NCBI RefSeq assembly: GCF_003063315.1
Contig: NZ_NERV01000002.1
Span: 124,001-188,000 of the forward strand
From: Limnohabitans sp. T6-5
GTDB taxonomy: Bacteria > Pseudomonadota > Gammaproteobacteria > Burkholderiales > Burkholderiaceae_C
Direction: 5' to 3'
Length of the DNA stretch: 64,000 bases
This document shows, piece by piece, positions 11,398 to 18,867 of the stretch (positions are counted from its first letter, which is position 1; the number at the start of each line of letters is the position of its first letter). Both the position numbers and the translations under genes were made by a program. Under the pieces are notes generated by a model that was not told the origin of the DNA, made no database searches, and was given only the letters and a program-made list of their open reading frames with translations.

Positions 11398-13171
11398 AGG
11401 CTTGCGCTTCGCTGCCCGTCCATTCGCCCCGGTTGTGCAGCCTGGCATAAGCCCCGCCAGCGGCCAGCAGCGCGGCGGGTGCGCCTTGTTCCACAATGCG
11501 TCCTTTTTCCATAACGACCACCCGGTCGGCATGCTCAATGGTGGACAGCCGGTGCGCCACGATCAGCGTGGTGCGGCCTTGCATCAGTTGTTGCAGGGCT
11601 TCTTGCACCAGTCGCTCGGATTCGTTGTCCAGCGCCGATGTGGCCTCGTCCAAAATCAAAATCGGGGCATCCTTGTACAAGGCGCGGGCAATGGCCAGGC
11701 GCTGGCGTTGACCGCCTGACAGTTCGCCTGCGTTGTGGCCGAGCATCGTGTCCATGCCCTGGGGCAGTTGGGCCACATGGCCCCACAAATTGGCCGCTTC
11801 CAGGCAAGACTGGATGCGCGCCCGATCCGGTGTCTGGCCCAGGCAGACGTTGGCGGCCAGGCTGTCGTTGAGCATGATCACATCCTGGCTGACCAGGGCC
11901 ATCTGGTGGCGCAAGCTGGCCAACTGCCAGTCTTCAATGCGCACACCGTCAATCAGCACGTCACCCGACGTGGCTTTGACAAAGCGTGGCAGCAATTGCA
12001 CCAGGGTGGTTTTGCCCGCACCCGAGGTGCCCACCAAGGCCACGGTTTCTCCGGCTTGAACGGTCAGGTCGATGCCACTCAGCGCCGGGGCGCTGTCGGG
12101 GGTGAATTGCAGGTGCACCCCACGCCACTCAATGGCACCTCGGGCCTTGTCTGCCTGGTGCTGGCCTTGGGTTTCTGCAGGCGCATCGCTGAGCAAAGCC
12201 AAGCAACGCTCCAGTGCGGCCAGGCCGCGTGTCAGTGGGTTGGCCACGTCAGCCAGACGTTTGATGGGGGCCACCATCATGAGCATGGCGCTGATGAAGG
12301 CGACAAAGCCGCCCACGGTGGCGCCAGAAGTCCCGCTTTTGCTTTGCATCAGGGCGATGACCAAGACGATCGACAGGGCGATGGCTGCGAGGATTTGGGT
12401 CAGGGGGGTGATGGCGGCCGATGAGGCGGTCGATTTGAGCGCCAGTCTGCGAAGCTGTTTGCCCAGCGCGGTGAACCGGTCCATTTGCTGGGCTTGCGCC
12501 CCATGCAAGCGCACCATGCGGTGGGCCAGCACATTTTCTTCCACCACATAGGCCAGGTCATCGGTGGCTTGCTGGCCTTCCTTGGTCAGTCTGTACAGGC
12601 GTTTGGACAGCACCTTCATGGTCCAGCTCAAGGCTGGGGCCACCGAGAACACCACCAAAGTCAGTTTCCAGTTGATCCACATGAGGTAGCCGACAAAGGC
12701 CAGCAAGGTGAAGCTGTCGCGCGTCAGGCCAATGAGGGCGGAAATCAGTTGCCCTGCACCGTTTTGCACTTCGTAGACCACGGTGTTGGACAAGGTGCTG
12801 GCCGATTGACGGCTGAACAGACTCAAGTCGGCGCGCAGAAGTTGGGCAAACATGTCGCTGCGCAATCTCTCCATGCCGTCGTTGGTCACGCGTGCCAAGG
12901 CATATTGCCCGGCAAAGTGGGCAATGCCCCGGATGGTGAACAAGCCAATCACCGCGATCGGAATCGACCACCACGGCAAGCTGTTTTCGGTAAAGCCCTT
13001 GTCCAGCAAGGGCTGAAACAAGGCCGGAATCAAGGGCTCTGTGAGCGCGCCCACCAAAGTGGCGATGATGGCCACCGCCCAGATACCATGCTGTTGGGCA
13101 AAGTAGGGGGCAAGTCGGACCAGTCGGGTGCGGATGGTTTCGGGGGGGCGGTCGGGGGTAGGTGTCGTCAT
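11396..13171 (-). CDS. msbA: Lipid A/LPS export ABC transporter, ATPase-permease
   Basis: MsbA flips core-lipid A across the inner membrane. The 591-residue half-transporter has an N-terminal six-helix membrane domain and a C-terminal ATPase domain, with Walker A LVGTSGAGKTTLVQLL, signature [15 protein letters not shown] and Walker B ILILDEATSALD followed by the H-loop IVAHRLST. The frame is open to 13258, but the ATG at 13171 (MTTPTPDRPPETIRT) is preferred because the residues before it are not family-like. It is transcribed divergently from tolB. Confidence 0.93.
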   Translation of the reverse strand: MTTPTPDRPPETIRTRLVRLAPYFAQQHGIWAVAIIATLVGALTEPLIPALFQPLLDKGFTENSLPWWSIPIAVIGLFTIRGIAHFAGQYALARVTNDGMERLRSDMFAQLLRADLSLFSRQSASTLSNTVVYEVQNGAGQLISALIGLTRDSFTLLAFVGYLMWINWKLTLVVFSVAPALSWTMKVLSKRLYRLTKEGQQATDDLAYVVEENVLAHRMVRLHGAQAQQMDRFTALGKQLRRLALKSTASSAAITPLTQILAAIALSIVLVIALMQSKSGTSGATVGGFVAFISAMLMMVAPIKRLADVANPLTRGLAALERCLALLSDAPAETQGQHQADKARGAIEWRGVHLQFTPDSAPALSGIDLTVQAGETVALVGTSGAGKTTLVQLLPRFVKATSGDVLIDGVRIEDWQLASLRHQMALVSQDVIMLNDSLAANVCLGQTPDRARIQSCLEAANLWGHVAQLPQGMDTMLGHNAGELSGGQRQRLAIARALYKDAPILILDEATSALDNESERLVQEALQQLMQGRTTLIVAHRLSTIEHADRVVVMEKGRIVEQGAPAALLAAGGAYARLHNRGEWTGSEAQA

Positions 13172-13272
13172 GGGCGCTTTGATTGTAAGCAGCAGCACTG
13201 TGTCTAAGGCTTGGCCCTCGTTCTGGAACTCGTTCTTGCCCGGATGGCAGGGGCGCAATCATCGTTTGTTTG

Positions 13273-13301
13273 TCAGTAACAAGGCGTGTCCAGCGTGTCA
13301 A
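13273..13301 (-). promoter_or_regulatory. Candidate promoter for msbA
   Basis: On the minus strand a perfect -35 TTGACA (13296-13301) is followed after 17 bases by TACTGA (13273-13278), a poor -10. It lies about 100 bases upstream of the msbA ATG in the divergent msbA/tolB region. Only the -35 is convincing. Confidence 0.3.
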
Positions 13302-13363
13302 ATGGTCATGTCTACGGTGTACGATCAGGCCTTCGAATTTTTGTCCACTCGAACGCTGACCCT

Positions 13364-14668
13364 ATGACGCTTTTTTCGCTGCACATGAACCCGCCTGGCT
13401 GGTGGCTGAAATTCTTGCTTGCGTTGTCTCTGCTTGGCGGTTTGGGCACCTCGGCATGGGCCGAATTTCGGGTCGAGGTCACGGGCGTGGGCATGACCCA
13501 GTTGCCCGTGGTGATTGCGCCCTTCAAAGGTGAGGCGACAGCCCCCCAAAAATTCGCCAGCATTGTCCAAAGCGATCTGGAGCGAAGCGGCCAGTTCAAA
13601 GGCCTGGCGTTTGGCAACGCCCAGCTGGACGAATTGAGCCGACCGGATTGGTCGGCTTTGCGCCAGTTGTCTGCCGAGGCTTTGCTTGCTGGCTCTGTCA
13701 GCCGCCTCGCCGATGGACGGTATGACGTGCGTGTCCGTTTGTGGGACGCCGTCAAGGGCCAGGAAAAGGCCGATTACAAAGACACTGTCTTGGCCGCCGA
13801 TTTGCGTTTGTCGGCCCACCGTGTGGCCGATTGGGCCTATCAGCAGTTGACCGGATCCCCCGGCGTTTTTGCCACTCGCATCACTTACGTCACCAAGTCA
13901 TCAGGTCGCTACACCTTGTGGATTGCCGATTCAGACGGGGAGGGGGCCAAATCCGCCTTGATGAGCCCGGAGCCCATCATCTCGCCTGTCTGGTCACCCA
14001 GCGGCACACAGCTGGCTTATGTGTCCTTCGAGTCGCGCAAGCCTGTGGTTTATGTGCACGAACTGGCCACGGGCCAGCGCCGTGCCGTGGCCAATTTCAA
14101 GGGCTCCAACAGCGCCCCCACCTGGGCGCGCGATGGCAAGTCTTTGGTGGCGACGCTCAGCCGCGATGGCGGCTCGCAATTGTTTCGCATTGATCTGGCC
14201 GGTGGCGAGCCGCGCCGCTTGACCCAGGCGGGCAGCATCAACACCGAGCCGGTGTTTTCTTATGACGGCACCGCGCTGTATTTCGTCAGCGATCGCGGCG
14301 GCAGCCCACAGATTTACCGCATGCCCGCGCAAGGTGGCCCGGCTGAGCGGGTGACGTTTTCGGGCGCGTACAACATTTCACCCGCTGTCAGCCTGGATGG
14401 TCGCTGGCTGGCCTACATCTCGCGCATCGGTGGACAATTTCGCTTGCACCTGATGGACGTGAACTCAGGGCAGGTGACGGCACTGTCTGACACCTCGGCC
14501 GATGAGCGCCCCAGCTTTGCACCCAACAGCCGCTTGGTGATGTACGCCACAGTGCAGCAAGGCCGCGAAGCCCTGATGACCACCACCCTGGATGGCAAAA
14601 TCCGGGCACGCTTGGCAGGTCAGGGCGGGGACATCCGCGAACCCCATTGGGGCCCGATGTGGAAATGA
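13364..14668 (+). CDS. tolB: Tol-Pal system beta-propeller protein TolB
   Basis: TolB is the periplasmic partner of Pal and TolA in the Tol-Pal system that keeps the outer membrane attached during division. The 434-residue protein starts with a signal peptide of about 33 residues ending in TSAWA. An N-terminal domain follows, then WD40-like propeller blades repeating [24 protein letters not shown] and the like. The ATG at 13364 gives a sensible signal peptide; ATG 13385 is an alternative. The upstream neighbour is msbA in the opposite direction, so tolQ, tolR and tolA are not in this cluster. Confidence 0.95.
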   Translation: MTLFSLHMNPPGWWLKFLLALSLLGGLGTSAWAEFRVEVTGVGMTQLPVVIAPFKGEATAPQKFASIVQSDLERSGQFKGLAFGNAQLDELSRPDWSALRQLSAEALLAGSVSRLADGRYDVRVRLWDAVKGQEKADYKDTVLAADLRLSAHRVADWAYQQLTGSPGVFATRITYVTKSSGRYTLWIADSDGEGAKSALMSPEPIISPVWSPSGTQLAYVSFESRKPVVYVHELATGQRRAVANFKGSNSAPTWARDGKSLVATLSRDGGSQLFRIDLAGGEPRRLTQAGSINTEPVFSYDGTALYFVSDRGGSPQIYRMPAQGGPAERVTFSGAYNISPAVSLDGRWLAYISRIGGQFRLHLMDVNSGQVTALSDTSADERPSFAPNSRLVMYATVQQGREALMTTTLDGKIRARLAGQGGDIREPHWGPMWK

Positions 14669-14702
14669 GCATTTGAGTTATTTTTTACCAATGAGGTTGA
14701 AC

Positions 14703-15233
14703 ATGAAGAAAATTTGGGCAGGGTTGGTCTTGGTGGCGCTCTTGAGCGGTTGTGCATCGGGTGTGAAGTTGGATGACGTGCCCGTCGAAGACAAATCCGC
14801 CAGCACTTCGGGCTCGGGCGTGACGGCCAAGGGCGTGGACATGGCGTCTCAATCGGGTGTGTCCAATGTGAACGCCGATAAAACGGGTTCGGGCATCGGC
14901 CCTGCAGGCGTGGCCCATGTGGTGTATTTCGATTACGACAGCTTTGTGGTGCGTGCTGAAGCCCGTCCGGTGATCGAAAACCATGCCCGCTTCCTGCAAG
15001 CGAACAAGCAGCGCAAGGCCAACCTGGAAGGCCACACCGATGAACGTGGCGGCCGCGAATACAACCTGGCCTTGGGACAAAAGCGTGCTGAGGCAGTGCG
15101 TCAGGCCCTGACTTTGCTGGGAGTGCCTGACAGCCAGTTGGAGGCCGTGAGCTATGGCAAGGAAAAGCCCGCAGCCCAAGGCAACACCGAGCTGGATTTC
15201 GCGAAAAACCGTCGCGTTGAAATTCGGTATTGA
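14703..15233 (+). CDS. pal: Peptidoglycan-associated lipoprotein Pal
   Basis: Pal is an outer-membrane lipoprotein that binds peptidoglycan and TolB. The 176-residue protein starts MKKIWAGLVLVALLSGCAS, with lipobox LSGC and the lipidated Cys at residue 17. The C-terminal OmpA-like domain has VVYFDYDSFVV, NLEGHTDERGGREYNLALG with the diaminopimelate-contacting Asp and Arg, and FAKNRRVEIRY at the end. It lies 34 bases after tolB. The start was chosen for the lipoprotein signal sequence. Confidence 0.97.
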   Translation: MKKIWAGLVLVALLSGCASGVKLDDVPVEDKSASTSGSGVTAKGVDMASQSGVSNVNADKTGSGIGPAGVAHVVYFDYDSFVVRAEARPVIENHARFLQANKQRKANLEGHTDERGGREYNLALGQKRAEAVRQALTLLGVPDSQLEAVSYGKEKPAAQGNTELDFAKNRRVEIRY

Positions 15234-15238
15234 AAATC

Positions 15239-16003
15239 ATGAGCACACTTTTGATTTCTGGCCAAGCATGGGCCCGTTGGGGCGCTGCACTGTCGCTGGT
15301 CGGTGTGTTGGGATCGGCCCAGGCGGCCTTGTTTGAAGACGATGACGCCCGCAGAGCCATTTTGGATTTGCGCCAGCGTCTGGAGCAGGTCAACAAGTCC
15401 TTGAGTGAAGAAAATGCCCAGCTGCGCCGTTCGCTGCTGGATTTTCAGGCGCAACTCGATGCACTCAAAGCGGATGTCTCTCAGGGCCGTGGCGCGCAGG
15501 AGCGCCTGGCGCGTGATGTCTCGGACGTGCAATTGCGCCAAAAGGACATTCAATCGGGTGTGGACGAGCGTTTGCGCCGGTTTGAGCCCCTGAAGGTGTC
15601 GGTCGATGGCCGTGAATTCATGGCCGATCCGGCTGAAAAGCGTGAGTTCGATGCCAGCATGGAGATCTTCCGCAAGGGCGACTTTGCGGCCGCCCAAAAC
15701 GCGCTGGGCCAGTTTGTGCAGCGCTATGGCCAAAGTGGTTATCTGCCCTCGGCCCTTTTTTGGCTGGGCAATGCGCAATACGCCACCAAGGCTTACAAGG
15801 AGTCTTTGGGCACTTTCCAGCGCATGCTCAATGACGCGCCGGGCCACCCCCGTGCACCCGAAGCCTTGCTGGCCATCTCGAACGTGCAAATCGAGTTGAA
15901 AGATGTCAAGGCCGCGCGCAAAACCCTGGAAGACCTGATCAAGGCTTATCCCGGCTCCGAAACTGCGGCCACAGCGCGTGATCGGTTGGCGCGTTTGCGC
16001 TGA
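15239..16003 (+). CDS. cpoB: Cell division coordinator CpoB (YbgF)
   Basis: CpoB links PBP1B activity with Tol-Pal during septation. The 254-residue protein has a signal peptide ending near residue 29 (GSAQA), an N-terminal coiled coil rich in Gln/Leu/Glu (about 38-90), and a C-terminal TPR domain from about residue 135 (FRKGDFAAAQNALGQFVQRY, LPSALFWLGNAQYATKAY). ATG 15239 is chosen over an in-frame TTG at 15230. The stop overlaps the next gene's ATG by one base. Confidence 0.93.
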   Translation: MSTLLISGQAWARWGAALSLVGVLGSAQAALFEDDDARRAILDLRQRLEQVNKSLSEENAQLRRSLLDFQAQLDALKADVSQGRGAQERLARDVSDVQLRQKDIQSGVDERLRRFEPLKVSVDGREFMADPAEKREFDASMEIFRKGDFAAAQNALGQFVQRYGQSGYLPSALFWLGNAQYATKAYKESLGTFQRMLNDAPGHPRAPEALLAISNVQIELKDVKAARKTLEDLIKAYPGSETAATARDRLARLR

Positions 16004-17136
16004 TGGGGCATCTGTCGGTGATCACGCAAGCGGCCTTGCAGACCCAAAGCCTTTGGGTCTTGGTTTTGACCTGGGTACTGGGAGCGATGGCTGGGGTGTT
16101 GATGCACCGCAGCCATTTTTGCAGCATGGGGGCCCTGAGCGATTTCTTCCTCATGGGCGATGCCACCCGTTTGCGCCAATGGGGGCTGGCCCTGGCGGTG
16201 GCTGCCCTGGGTGTGGGCCTCATGTCGGGCCTGGCCTGGATCAGCCCCTTGAACTCCGTGTACGCCTCAGACCGATTACCTTGGCTGTCTTTCGGGCTGG
16301 GGGGCGTGTTGTTTGGCGTGGGCATGGTGCTGGCGTCTGGCTGCCCCAGTAAAACACTGCTTCGCCTGGGTGCGGGCAACCTGAAATCCTTGGTGGTGTT
16401 GATGGTCATGGGCGTGACCGCCTTGGCCACCTTGCGCGGCCTGACCGGTGTCTGGCGCGTGCAGTGGCTGGACCCGGTGGCGCTGCCTTTGCCCCATGGC
16501 GCATTCATCGGCCAGACCTTGTCGCGCTGGACCGGCTGGAGCCAGCCGCTGTCTTGGGCTTTGGCGGGTGGCTTGGCGGGCTTGGGCTTGCTGGTGTGGG
16601 TTCTCAAGGATGCCTCATTCAGACACGCCCGAAACTTCTGGACAGGCATTGGGGTGGGCGCGATCGTGCTTGGGGTGTGGTGGGTCAGCGGTGTGTTGGG
16701 CTATGTGCCTGAGCACCCTGAAACACTTGAAGCCGTCTTTTTGGGCACCGCGAGTGGCCGCATGGAAGGCATGAGTCTGACCGCCCCCGTGGCCCTGTGG
16801 TGGGACGCCTTCATGTACTTCAGTGATGGCAGCAAACGCCTGACGACAGGCATGGCCCTGGCACTGGGGCTGGTCATGGGCGCTTTTGCCAGTGCTCAAC
16901 ATGAGGGCACTTTCCGTTGGGAGGGTTTTGCCCAGACCGAAGATTTGGTCATGCACCTGATAGGCGGCGCCTTGATGGGTCTGGGCGGTGTGATGGCCTT
17001 GGGTTGCACGTTTGGGCAAGGCCTGTCAGGTTTGTCGACCCTGAGTTGGGGCAGTTTCGTGGCCGTGGGTGGCATGGTGCTGGGGGCGTGGCTGGCTTTG
17101 GCATGGCAACTTCGCCGTGTGGAGCGCTTGGCATGA
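16003..17136 (+). CDS. YeeE/YedE family sulfur-compound transporter
   Basis: An integral membrane protein of 377 residues with about nine to ten hydrophobic segments. Family members such as TsuA import thiosulfate through a relay of conserved cysteines. Matching cysteine motifs are visible as HFCSMGALSDFF near residue 38, SGCPSKTLLRLG near 112, and LGCTFGQGLSGLSTL near 336. The substrate is inferred to be thiosulfate or another small sulfur species. It is packed tightly between cpoB (1-base overlap) and tcdA (4-base overlap), an unusual partner for the Tol-Pal genes. Confidence 0.85.
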   Translation: MGHLSVITQAALQTQSLWVLVLTWVLGAMAGVLMHRSHFCSMGALSDFFLMGDATRLRQWGLALAVAALGVGLMSGLAWISPLNSVYASDRLPWLSFGLGGVLFGVGMVLASGCPSKTLLRLGAGNLKSLVVLMVMGVTALATLRGLTGVWRVQWLDPVALPLPHGAFIGQTLSRWTGWSQPLSWALAGGLAGLGLLVWVLKDASFRHARNFWTGIGVGAIVLGVWWVSGVLGYVPEHPETLEAVFLGTASGRMEGMSLTAPVALWWDAFMYFSDGSKRLTTGMALALGLVMGAFASAQHEGTFRWEGFAQTEDLVMHLIGGALMGLGGVMALGCTFGQGLSGLSTLSWGSFVAVGGMVLGAWLALAWQLRRVERLA

Positions 17137-17915
17137 CGCCATGGTCAGAGTCAGACGACGAGCGTCGATTTGGTGGCTTGACGCGCTTGTATGGCGTGAC
17201 CGGTGCGCAGCGCATTCGTCAGGCCCATGTGGTGGTGGTCGGCATTGGTGGCGTGGGCTCCTGGGCTGCTGAAGCCTTGGCGCGCAGTGGCGTGGCCCGT
17301 TTGACGCTCATCGACATGGACCACATTGCCGAATCCAACATCAACCGCCAAATTCATGCGCTGACCCACACCACCGGGCAGGCCAAGGTTCAAGCCATGC
17401 GCGAGCGCATTGCCGCCATTCACCCCGATTGCCAAGTGGATGCAGTCGATGATTTTGTCTCGCCCGAGAACTGGCCAGCGCTGTTGCCCAGCGTGCCCGA
17501 TGCCGTGATCGATGCCTGCGATCAGGTCAAGGCCAAGGTGTGCATGGCGCAATGGGCCCTTGAAAACCGCATCGGATTTGTGACCGTGGGCGCCGCAGGC
17601 GGTAAACGGCTGGCGCACAAAGTCGATGTCGATGATTTGTCCAAAATCACACACGACCCCTTGCTGGCCCAACTGCGCTACCGCTTGCGCAAGCACCATG
17701 GTGCCGCGCGCGATGGCAAACGCATGGGCATTCAAGGCGTGTTCAGCCGTGAATCGGTGGCCCCGCCCGATGCCTCTTGCGCCATCGAGGGCGATGGCTC
17801 CCTCAACTGCCACGGCTATGGATCGGTGGTCAGCGTGACCGCCACATTTGGCATGTGCGCAGCCTCTGAAATATTGAACTTTTTGTCCTCTTCCCCTCGG
17901 AAGGCGTCAAAATGA
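17133..17915 (+). CDS. tcdA: tRNA threonylcarbamoyladenosine dehydratase TcdA
   Basis: TcdA (CsdL) is an E1-like enzyme that cyclises t6A37 of tRNA to ct6A using ATP. The 260-residue protein begins with ERRFGGLTRLYG, followed by the nucleotide-binding VVVGIGGVGSWAAEAL and LIDMDHIAESNINRQIHA, typical of the ThiF/MoeB fold. The true start is ATG 17133 (MTPWSESDDE), overlapping the transporter stop; the longer open frame upstream is a shadow of the transporter. Its stop lies inside a small inverted repeat next to the tRNA-Lys promoter. Confidence 0.93.
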   Translation: MTPWSESDDERRFGGLTRLYGVTGAQRIRQAHVVVVGIGGVGSWAAEALARSGVARLTLIDMDHIAESNINRQIHALTHTTGQAKVQAMRERIAAIHPDCQVDAVDDFVSPENWPALLPSVPDAVIDACDQVKAKVCMAQWALENRIGFVTVGAAGGKRLAHKVDVDDLSKITHDPLLAQLRYRLRKHHGAARDGKRMGIQGVFSRESVAPPDASCAIEGDGSLNCHGYGSVVSVTATFGMCAASEILNFLSSSPRKASK

Positions 17916-17918
17916 CGC

Positions 17919-17924
17919 TATAAT
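17919..17924 (+). promoter_or_regulatory. -10 element (TATAAT) for tRNA-Lys
   Basis: A perfect TATAAT lies 35 bases before the first base of tRNA-Lys. No recognisable -35 is seen at 16-18 bases. An inverted repeat GCGTCA-AAA-TGACGC (17904-17918) abuts it and includes the tcdA stop codon. Confidence 0.55.
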
Positions 17925-17959
17925 TTGAGTCTTGCTGCAGTGCACCGCAAAGCAGCAAA

Positions 17960-18035
17960 GGGACCATAGCTCAGTTGGTAGAGCAGCGGACTTTTAATCC
18001 GTTTGTCGTGGGTTCGACCCCCGCTGGTCCCACCA
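17960..18035 (+). tRNA. tRNA-Lys (anticodon TTT)
   Basis: A 76-base tRNA with acceptor stem GGGACCA/TGGTCCC and encoded CCA end, D-arm GCTCAGTTGGTAGAGC, anticodon loop CTTTTAA giving TTT, and T-loop TTCGACC. It follows tcdA and is closed by a strong terminator six bases later. Confidence 0.98.
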
Positions 18036-18040
18036 AATTT

Positions 18041-18076
18041 AAAAGCACTTTGTACCTTGGTACAAAGTGCTTTTTT
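18041..18076 (+). terminator. Intrinsic terminator of tRNA-Lys
   Basis: A nearly perfect hairpin: AAAAGCACTTTGTACC pairs with GGTACAAAGTGCTTTT around a TT loop, ending in a T-run. It directly follows the tRNA and separates it from the zinc-ribbon gene. Confidence 0.9.
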
Positions 18077-18134
18077 CATTGTTTCTTCATGGATGGACAC
18101 ATTTTGCTTGGGTTCCATCGGAAAGTGTCACACC

Positions 18135-18386
18135 ATGTCTGCTGAATCGAACATCCAAAATGAATTGAAAAAGATGGTGCTGTGCGAACCTTGCACCGGT
18201 ATCCAGCGCAACTGGCGCAAGGCCCCAGGACATGCGGAACTCGTTCAGGGCAACAACCGCAAAGAAGCGCGTGAAACCGGCCAGGTCACCATCACCCGTT
18301 ACCGCTGCGACCGCTGCGGCACATCCTGGGAATACGAGAACAACAAAGCGGACCAGCATGCGGGTTGGTCCGTGGTCGGGGGGTAA
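18135..18386 (+). CDS. Small zinc-ribbon protein of unknown function
   Basis: An 83-residue protein I do not recognise by name. It has two CxxC pairs, CEPC (Cys17, Cys20) and CDRC (Cys58, Cys61), likely to bind one zinc ion as a ribbon, and a basic region between them (WRKAPGHAELVQGNNRKE). The second pair sits in YRCDRCGTSWEYE, like a nucleic-acid-binding zinc ribbon. GGAAAG ten bases upstream supports ATG 18135 over the longer frame from 18003, which would run through tRNA-Lys. It ends ten bases before repeat array A. Confidence 0.7.
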   Translation: MSAESNIQNELKKMVLCEPCTGIQRNWRKAPGHAELVQGNNRKEARETGQVTITRYRCDRCGTSWEYENNKADQHAGWSVVGG

Positions 18387-18395
18387 ATTGGCGAT

Positions 18396-18837
18396 GTCGG
18401 ACTCTTCGAGTGCCGACCTGCGGGGACAGCCGCAACCGTTATTGCCCGACTGGCTTATTTGAAGGTCGGTGGTCAAAGACCCCGACATGGGCCTGTGCCG
18501 AAGACTGCAAACGTCGGACTCTTCGAGTGCCGACCTACGGGGACAGCCGCAACCGTTAGTGTCCGATTGGCTTATTTGTAGGTCGATGGTCGAAGACCCC
18601 GACATGGGCCTGTGCCGAAGACTACAAACGTCGGACTCTTCGAGTGCCAACCTGCGGGGACAGCCGCAACCGTTAGTGTCCGATTGGCTTATTTGTAGGT
18701 CGATGGTCGAAGACCCCGACATGGGCCTGTGCCGAAGACTACAAACGTCGGACTCTTCGAGTGCCGACCTACGGGGACAGCCGCAACCGTTAGTGTCCGA
18801 ATGGCTTATTTGTAGGTCGGTGGTCGAAGACCCCGAC
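18396..18837. repeat. REPIN/BIME-like array A (eight REP arms, 117-bp period)
   Basis: Eight 26-base palindromic arms alternate in orientation. Arms with the ACTC/GAGT inner stem read on the minus strand at 18396-18421, 18513-18538, 18630-18655 and 18747-18772. Arms with the GGTC/GACC inner stem read on the plus strand at 18461-18486, 18578-18603, 18695-18720 and 18812-18837. All keep the outer stem GTCGG/CCGAC or a one-base variant. Arm pairs span 78 bases with a 26-base internal spacer and are joined by a 39-base linker, giving an exact 117-bp repeat. The array fills the gap between the convergent zinc-ribbon and yheS genes. Confidence 0.93.
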
Positions 18838-18867
18838 ATCTGTCTGATGACCGGCAGCGCCTGAGAT

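Noticed and set aside
18087..18839. Long open frames across repeat array A (250 codons on minus, 131 on plus), repeating motifs such as SDSSSADLRGQPQPL
   Set aside because: The frames follow the 117-bp repeat, which is a multiple of three, so one open unit makes the whole array open. The residues are translated REP arms, not a protein, and the minus frame has no other conserved content.
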